DNA from: Candidatus Gastranaerophilales bacterium
GTDB lineage: Bacteria > Cyanobacteriota > Vampirovibrionia > Gastranaerophilales > Gastranaerophilaceae
NCBI GenBank assembly: GCA_947624665.1
Contig: CANQLK010000053.1
Span: forward strand, 1 to 10,539
Length of the DNA: 10,539 bases
Direction of reading: 5' to 3'
This document shows, piece by piece, positions 6,731 to 10,539 of the stretch (the stretch's first letter is position 1; the number at the start of each line of letters is the position of its first letter). The translations under genes were made by a program, and so were the position numbers. The notes under the pieces were generated by a model, which was not told the origin of the DNA, did not search any database, and worked only from the letters and a program-made list of their open reading frames with translations.

Positions 6731-7673
6731 AATTGTAATAAAAAGAATATTTATAACAGCTCTTATTCTTATATTTATACTTGGAATATATTCACTATTT
6801 ATTGAACAAAGCTTTTTAAGAGTAAAACACGAAAAACTGTATTTGCCAAACTATTCTCCCGAATTGAACGGATTAAAAGTGGCAATAATATCCGACATTC
6901 ATATAGGCGGGCAGTTTACGGGTTTAAAAAAATTAAAAAGATATACAAAAGAAATCAATGCCCAATCTCCTGATTTTATATTTTTCTTGGGCGACTTGGA
7001 TTCTCTTGGAATCATAAAAAGTAAAACAAATAAAAATGAAATTTCATCAATATTATCAAAATTAAATGCAAAATACGGAGTAATTTCCGTACTCGGCAAT
7101 CACGATATAAGTCCTGATATAGTAAAACCGATATTATTAAATGCAAACATTTCTTTATTAGAAGATGAAAAATTAACATACACTATAAACAATAAACCTT
7201 TAACAATATACGGATTAAAAGATATGTGGCATTTTCACCCCGAGCCTAAAGAAGTAGTAAAAGTAAAGAACTCGGAGGAAACCATAATTTTATTATCTCA
7301 TAATCCCGATTTATTTCCCGAAGTACCTGATTTTGTATCATTAACATTAAGCGGACACTTGCATGGAGGACAAGTTTATTTGCCCATACTCGGCGGGATT
7401 TTTACACCTTCTATATGGGGACAAAGATATAATAAAGGCTATATAGTCGAAAATAATAAACATATTTATGTTACCTCAGGAGTCGGCGGCAGTGTTATTT
7501 TAAGATTCGGAATCCTACCTGAAATTGTTATATTGGAATTATATTCCTTAGACAGTTTTCCTGAAAAACGAATAGAAAATACTCCTGAATTAAAAGGAAT
7601 ACAACATAGCCTTAATTCAATAGGATTATCTGTTTATATAAAAATTATGAGATTATTAAATATTCCTTTTTAA
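6717..7673 (+). CDS. membrane-anchored metallophosphoesterase (YaeI/YkuE-like)
   Basis: Calcineurin-like phosphoesterase with a single N-terminal membrane anchor (about 10-29) after a basic start. The catalytic domain then probably lies outside the cytoplasm, although orientation is inferred. Two-metal site motifs in order: SDIHIGG at 59-65 (D60, H62), GD at 92-93, GNHD at 127-130, SHNPD at 194-198 (H195), and GHLHGGQV at 213-220 (H214, H216). The 318 residues are a full domain plus a short C-terminal tail. Related proteins include E. coli YaeI and enzymes acting on lipid-linked phosphodiesters or lipid A precursors; the substrate here is unknown. The usual GDxxD reads GDLDS, so the final Asp is absent. 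It overlaps the glycosylase gene by 14 bases, implying a two-gene operon. Its stop shares TTAA with the convergent glgA stop. Confidence 0.92.
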   Translation: MTNFKIVIKRIFITALILIFILGIYSLFIEQSFLRVKHEKLYLPNYSPELNGLKVAIISDIHIGGQFTGLKKLKRYTKEINAQSPDFIFFLGDLDSLGIIKSKTNKNEISSILSKLNAKYGVISVLGNHDISPDIVKPILLNANISLLEDEKLTYTINNKPLTIYGLKDMWHFHPEPKEVVKVKNSEETIILLSHNPDLFPEVPDFVSLTLSGHLHGGQVYLPILGGIFTPSIWGQRYNKGYIVENNKHIYVTSGVGGSVILRFGILPEIVILELYSLDSFPEKRIENTPELKGIQHSLNSIGLSVYIKIMRLLNIPF

Positions 7674-9115
7674 GTAATTAAATTTCTATATATATCCGAA
7701 TATTTTTTTGCGCTTTTATACCAGGAAAAATCAGCATTCATAGCATTAGTAACAAGTTTTTGCCATTCTGATTTATTTTTATATGTATTTATTGCATATT
7801 GAATCGAGGCTAACATTTCATGCGCATTATAATTATAGAACTTAAAGCCGTCAGCGTTTTCATTCGGATACGCATTAATGGTATTATCAAGCCCGCCCGT
7901 TGCACGAACTATCGGAATTGTACCGTATTTTAATGCAATCAGCTGTGAAAGTCCGCACGGTTCAAACCTTGACGGCATTAAAAACATATCGGCACCTGCG
8001 TATATTTTATCGCATAAATCAGCTCTGTATTCTATTCTGGCTCGTATGTTATTTGAATTATAGCTTAACCATACAAAGAAATCCTCATATCTTTTTTCGC
8101 CCGTGCCTAAGATAATTATATCCGCATCAAGTTCACGCAATTCATTTTCTACAGTCTTTAAAAGGTCAATCCCTTTTTGTTCCACAAGTCTTGATATTAT
8201 TGCAATTAAGGGTCTGTCTTTTTTATATTCCAACCAATAATCTTTTAATATATCACTTTTACATTTTTCCTTATTTTGAATTGTTTCAATATTGTAGTTA
8301 TATCTTATATTCTTATCCGTTTCGGGATTAAATTCATTATAATCAATACCGTTTAGAATACCTTCAAGCTTGTAGCTGTTATTTCTCAAAGTCCAATCCA
8401 AACCTTCACCCATATCATAAGTAAGAATTTCTTGTGCATATTTAGGCGAAACAGCTATAACTTTATCGGAATAATTTATTGCCCCTTTCATCCAATCCAA
8501 CATGCCAAAATGTTCCAAACCGTATTGATGATATACTTCATCTCTGTTTATTCCTGCAAAATCAAGTATTTCAGGGAAATATTTACCCTGATATGCCAAA
8601 TTGTGAATAGAAAATACCGTTTTTGTATTTTTATAAAATTCATCATTTTTGTATGAAGTTTTTAACCAAACGGGTATCATTGCAGTATGCCAGTCGTTAC
8701 AATGAATTATATCGGGTTTAAAATTAATCGCCCTTGCATATTCAAGTATAGCTTTTGAAAAGCATATAAATCTTTCCTGCTCATACCAGCTGTCTATTCC
8801 CTGCGGATATACCTTATCAAAACAGGAATAGAATTTTGGATTATCAATAAAAAATACATTAATATTCGTATCGGGAAGCTTACACATTTTTAAGGTAAAT
8901 ACATACTGCGCATATCCGAATTGAAGCCTTAAAGAAGAATTTTCAATTTCTTTAATATTATATTTTTCACGGTCAATACTGCCGATAAAAGGAGTAAAAA
9001 CAGCCATTTCAAAGCCATCTTGCTGTAAATATTTAGGCAATGACCCCATAACATCCGCAAGCCCGCCTACTTTTGTAAACGGAGCCAATTCAAATGTTGC
9101 AAATAATATTTTCAT
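7670..9115 (-). CDS. glgA: glycogen synthase (ADP-glucose type, GT5)
   Basis: Extends alpha-1,4-glucan chains from ADP-glucose to build storage glycogen, in the cytoplasm. The 481 residues match bacterial GlgA. The N-terminal Rossmann domain has the ADP-glucose loop KVGGLADV at 15-22, then DWHT at 141-144 and HNLAYQG at 171-177. The second domain contains NGID at 255-258, SRLVEQKG at 308-315 and the catalytic loop PSRFEPCGLSQL at 381-392 with E385, followed by TGGLD at 406-410. It is the last gene of a TPR protein-ruvA-glgA unit, starting 11 bases after the ruvA stop. Its AAAAGG ribosome site (complement of 9123-9128) overlaps that stop codon. No glgC, glgB or glgP is in the window, so the pathway is dispersed. 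The gene looks intact. Confidence 0.97.
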   Translation of the reverse strand: MKILFATFELAPFTKVGGLADVMGSLPKYLQQDGFEMAVFTPFIGSIDREKYNIKEIENSSLRLQFGYAQYVFTLKMCKLPDTNINVFFIDNPKFYSCFDKVYPQGIDSWYEQERFICFSKAILEYARAINFKPDIIHCNDWHTAMIPVWLKTSYKNDEFYKNTKTVFSIHNLAYQGKYFPEILDFAGINRDEVYHQYGLEHFGMLDWMKGAINYSDKVIAVSPKYAQEILTYDMGEGLDWTLRNNSYKLEGILNGIDYNEFNPETDKNIRYNYNIETIQNKEKCKSDILKDYWLEYKKDRPLIAIISRLVEQKGIDLLKTVENELRELDADIIILGTGEKRYEDFFVWLSYNSNNIRARIEYRADLCDKIYAGADMFLMPSRFEPCGLSQLIALKYGTIPIVRATGGLDNTINAYPNENADGFKFYNYNAHEMLASIQYAINTYKNKSEWQKLVTNAMNADFSWYKSAKKYSDIYRNLIT

Positions 9116-9126
9116 ATTTTTACCTT

Positions 9127-9756
9127 TTATTGTGCTTTTGACAAATACTCAAGTGAATACTTTAAAATATCTTCGGTTTTATTAAGTTCTTTTCTGACAC
9201 TTAATACATTTTTTACTGCGGTTTTGGCTTCTTCCGAACTATATCCCAAAGAAATCAATACGCTTTGAACCTCAACAAGAATTTCCGTATCCGCTTGTTT
9301 AACATCAATATCCGAAACATCAACGGGAGTAACATTAGACCAATTAATTAATTTATCTTTTAGTTCAAGAATAATTTTTTGAGCGACTTTAGCACCGACT
9401 CCTTTTGCTCTTGAAAGCTCCTTAAAATCCTCTCTAATCATTATATCAATAAGTTCGGATACAGAGAATTCGTCCAAAATCAAAAGTGCAAGCTTAACGC
9501 CAATTCCCGAAACACTTTGAAGAATATTAAAAATATCTCTTTCTTCCTTTGTAATAAACCCCGTAAGGCTCATTACATCTTCTCTGTGGGTTAAAGAAAC
9601 GTATATTTTGACTTCATCGGAATCATTAAGACGTTCAACAGTACTTTTACCCGTCAATATCAGATAACCGATATTATTAACTTCCAAGACGATATGAGAG
9701 CCTCTGTATGAATTTATCTGCTTATTTACAATATGTCCTTTTAAATAATCATACAT
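9127..9756 (-). CDS. ruvA: Holliday junction branch migration protein RuvA
   Basis: Binds the four-way Holliday junction as a tetramer and loads the RuvB motor for branch migration during recombination repair. The 209 residues are typical. Domain I is an OB fold (about 1-63, opening MYDYLKGHIV). Domain II has two helix-hairpin-helix motifs, SVSGIGVK at 81-88 and KGVGAKVA at 118-125. An acidic linker (about 143-157) precedes domain III, which regulates RuvB (about 158-206, with SLGYSSEEAKTAV). The start lies 2 bases after the upstream TPR gene stop (TAATTATG). Only a weak purine-rich AAGAAGAA run precedes it, so translational coupling is likely. ruvB and ruvC are not in the window. Confidence 0.96.
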   Translation of the reverse strand: MYDYLKGHIVNKQINSYRGSHIVLEVNNIGYLILTGKSTVERLNDSDEVKIYVSLTHREDVMSLTGFITKEERDIFNILQSVSGIGVKLALLILDEFSVSELIDIMIREDFKELSRAKGVGAKVAQKIILELKDKLINWSNVTPVDVSDIDVKQADTEILVEVQSVLISLGYSSEEAKTAVKNVLSVRKELNKTEDILKYSLEYLSKAQ

Positions 9757-9758
9757 AA

Positions 9759-10349
9759 TTATTTTTCTTCTTCTTTTTTGTATTTATTATAGCTTTCTAA
9801 AGCATTTTTTAAACATTTATCATCATTTAAATTTTTACAGGCAAAAGCTAAATTATAATAGAAAGATGCCTCATCAGGTTTTAGTTTGACGGCTTTTTCA
9901 AATGCCGATTTAGCTTCTTTATACTCTTTCAAGCCTAAATATGCACACCCGAGGTTATAATGATAATAGGCAAAATCTTTTTTATATTTTATGGCGAGCT
10001 TATACTCTTTAACCGCCATATTATACTTTTTTTGATTTAAATATATATTAGCTAGATTATAATGCGCCTTATCAAATTCAGGCTTCATCATAATTGATTT
10101 TTGTAAAAAGAATGATGCATTCGCTTCATTATTTAAATCCTGAGAAAGATTACCAAGCAAATACCATATTTCATAATCTCTTTCGTCTTCGGGCATTTTT
10201 GAAATCAATTTATAAGCTTCTTCCAAATTATTGGAATTGTAAACGGCTATAATGTCTTTTTTCTTATCTTCAAAAGACTTTTCAGCAAAGGAACAAGCTC
10301 CTGATAACAAAACAGATATTAAAATAAATAAACAAATCGATTTTTTCAT
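9759..10349 (-). CDS. exported tetratricopeptide-repeat protein, possible lipoprotein
   Basis: A 196-residue protein with a basic, hydrophobic N-terminal signal (MKKSICLFILISVLLSGAC). C19 fits a loose lipobox (LSGAC). A signal peptidase I site after SFA at residue 22 is also plausible, so anchoring is uncertain. About four TPR units follow, near 59-92, 94-126, 128-161 and 162-190. They show the typical spacing of small and aromatic residues (AHYNLANIYL, YNLGCAYLGL, YYNLAFACKN). TPR domains hold protein partners; none can be named here. Export points to an envelope role, unlike its cytoplasmic operon neighbours ruvA and glgA, so the grouping may only reflect packing. An AAGG site (complement of 10356-10359) sits 6 bases before the ATG. 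It is first in the unit. Confidence 0.85.
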   Translation of the reverse strand: MKKSICLFILISVLLSGACSFAEKSFEDKKKDIIAVYNSNNLEEAYKLISKMPEDERDYEIWYLLGNLSQDLNNEANASFFLQKSIMMKPEFDKAHYNLANIYLNQKKYNMAVKEYKLAIKYKKDFAYYHYNLGCAYLGLKEYKEAKSAFEKAVKLKPDEASFYYNLAFACKNLNDDKCLKNALESYNKYKKEEEK

Positions 10350-10365
10350 AATCTACCTTGCTTAT

Positions 10366-10371
10366 ATTATA
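10366..10371 (-). promoter_or_regulatory. possible -10 element for the TPR-ruvA-glgA unit
   Basis: Minus-strand TATAAT (complement of 10366-10371) lies upstream of the TPR gene. No recognisable -35 is found at 16-18 bases. The predicted transcript would start close to the AAGG ribosome site, giving a leader of only about 10 bases. Other start points in this AT-rich spacer are possible. Confidence 0.4.
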
Positions 10372-10403
10372 TGCCAATCATAAAAATGTTTCTATTCGGC
10401 GCA

Positions 10404-10422
10404 AAAAATTATGTAAATTTTT
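10404..10422. repeat. short AT-only inverted repeat in a divergent spacer
   Basis: AAAAATT (10404-10410) and AATTTTT (10416-10422) form a 7-base-pair stem around ATGTA. It lies in the spacer between divergent genes. With no G or C pairs it is a poor terminator. It could be an operator-like dyad, but such repeats arise easily by chance in DNA this AT-rich. Confidence 0.3.
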
Positions 10423-10471
10423 ATAACATTTGAATAAAAAAATACAATAAAAATCGGGAAAAAAACTTTAA

Positions 10472-10477
10472 TATAAT
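10472..10477 (+). promoter_or_regulatory. possible -10 element for the rightward gene at the window edge
   Basis: TATAAT at 10472-10477 lies 23 bases before the ATG at 10501, which would give a leader of about 17 bases. The bases where a -35 is expected (AAAAAT, 10449-10454) do not match. Its support is mainly position and the consensus -10. Confidence 0.4.
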
Positions 10478-10500
10478 ATAGGACTAATACACGAGCGCTT

Positions 10501-10539
10501 ATGATAACTTTAGATTTAGATTTGGCATATATCAGCAGT
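10501..10539 (+). CDS. possible 5' end of a rightward gene (partial, 13 codons)
   Basis: An ATG at 10501 opens a frame that stays open to the window edge, reading MITLDLDLAYISS. A TATAAT box lies upstream at a sensible distance, and GAG at 10493-10495 is the only ribosome-site-like bases. Thirteen codons are too few to name a family or to exclude chance. The divergent layout with the TPR gene makes a gene start here plausible. Confidence 0.4.
   Translation, partial: MITLDLDLAYISS

Noticed and set aside
8432..8656. Rightward 74-codon frame opposite glgA
   Set aside because: It has no start signals and lies over conserved glycogen synthase sequence.
1..10539. A defence island, mobile element, CRISPR array, tRNA or riboswitch
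   Set aside because: Nearly all bases are accounted for by ordinary genes, the longest non-coding stretch is about 150 bases, and no repeats, transposase, integrase or structured RNA pattern were seen.

Overview
The window is AT-rich bacterial chromosome, roughly one third GC by eye, and densely packed with housekeeping genes. No phage, transposon, CRISPR, defence, rRNA or tRNA sequence is visible. Several features loosely suggest the non-photosynthetic relatives of Cyanobacteria (Melainabacteria/Gastranaerophilales type) or a similar low-GC anaerobe. UvrB has cyanobacterium-like wording around its helicase motifs (EEFW at residues 379-382, SATPGEFE at 392-399). There is also a family 4 uracil-DNA glycosylase, a bacterial ADP-glucose-type glycogen synthase and a type II mannose-6-phosphate isomerase domain. 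This placement is inference from remembered families, not from a search.

Left part, plus strand (1-3133): the 3' end of a manC-type gene is followed at once by a strong consensus promoter with an extended -10. Then come ftsH (membrane AAA+ zinc protease) and a 257-residue polytopic membrane protein of unknown function. The latter starts 16 bases after the ftsH stop, so the two are probably co-transcribed.

Centre (3122-7673): uvrB and a GT2 glycosyltransferase run leftward. uvrB meets the membrane-protein gene tail to tail with a 12-base overlap of coding ends. A 76-base divergent spacer at 6079-6154 holds back-to-back -10 elements. Rightward from it run a family 4 uracil-DNA glycosylase, whose mRNA is predicted to be nearly leaderless, and a membrane-anchored metallophosphoesterase overlapping it by 14 bases.

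Right part, minus strand (7670-10349): a tight three-gene unit reads TPR envelope protein, ruvA, glgA, with gaps of 2 and 11 bases. Its last gene again overlaps its convergent neighbour, here by 4 bases sharing TTAA. A second divergent spacer at 10350-10500 leads to what may be the first 13 codons of another rightward gene.

Together the genes cover membrane-protein quality control (FtsH), DNA repair (UvrB, uracil glycosylase, RuvA), sugar-nucleotide and glycan metabolism (ManC, GT2, GlgA) and envelope functions. I found no convincing undescribed system. The points most worth checking are the predicted leaderless message, the overlapping convergent gene ends without visible terminators, a Tyr in place of a cupin metal-ligand His in the ManC domain, a strand-dependent ATA/ATT and GTA/GTT codon contrast, and the unknown ftsH-linked membrane protein.
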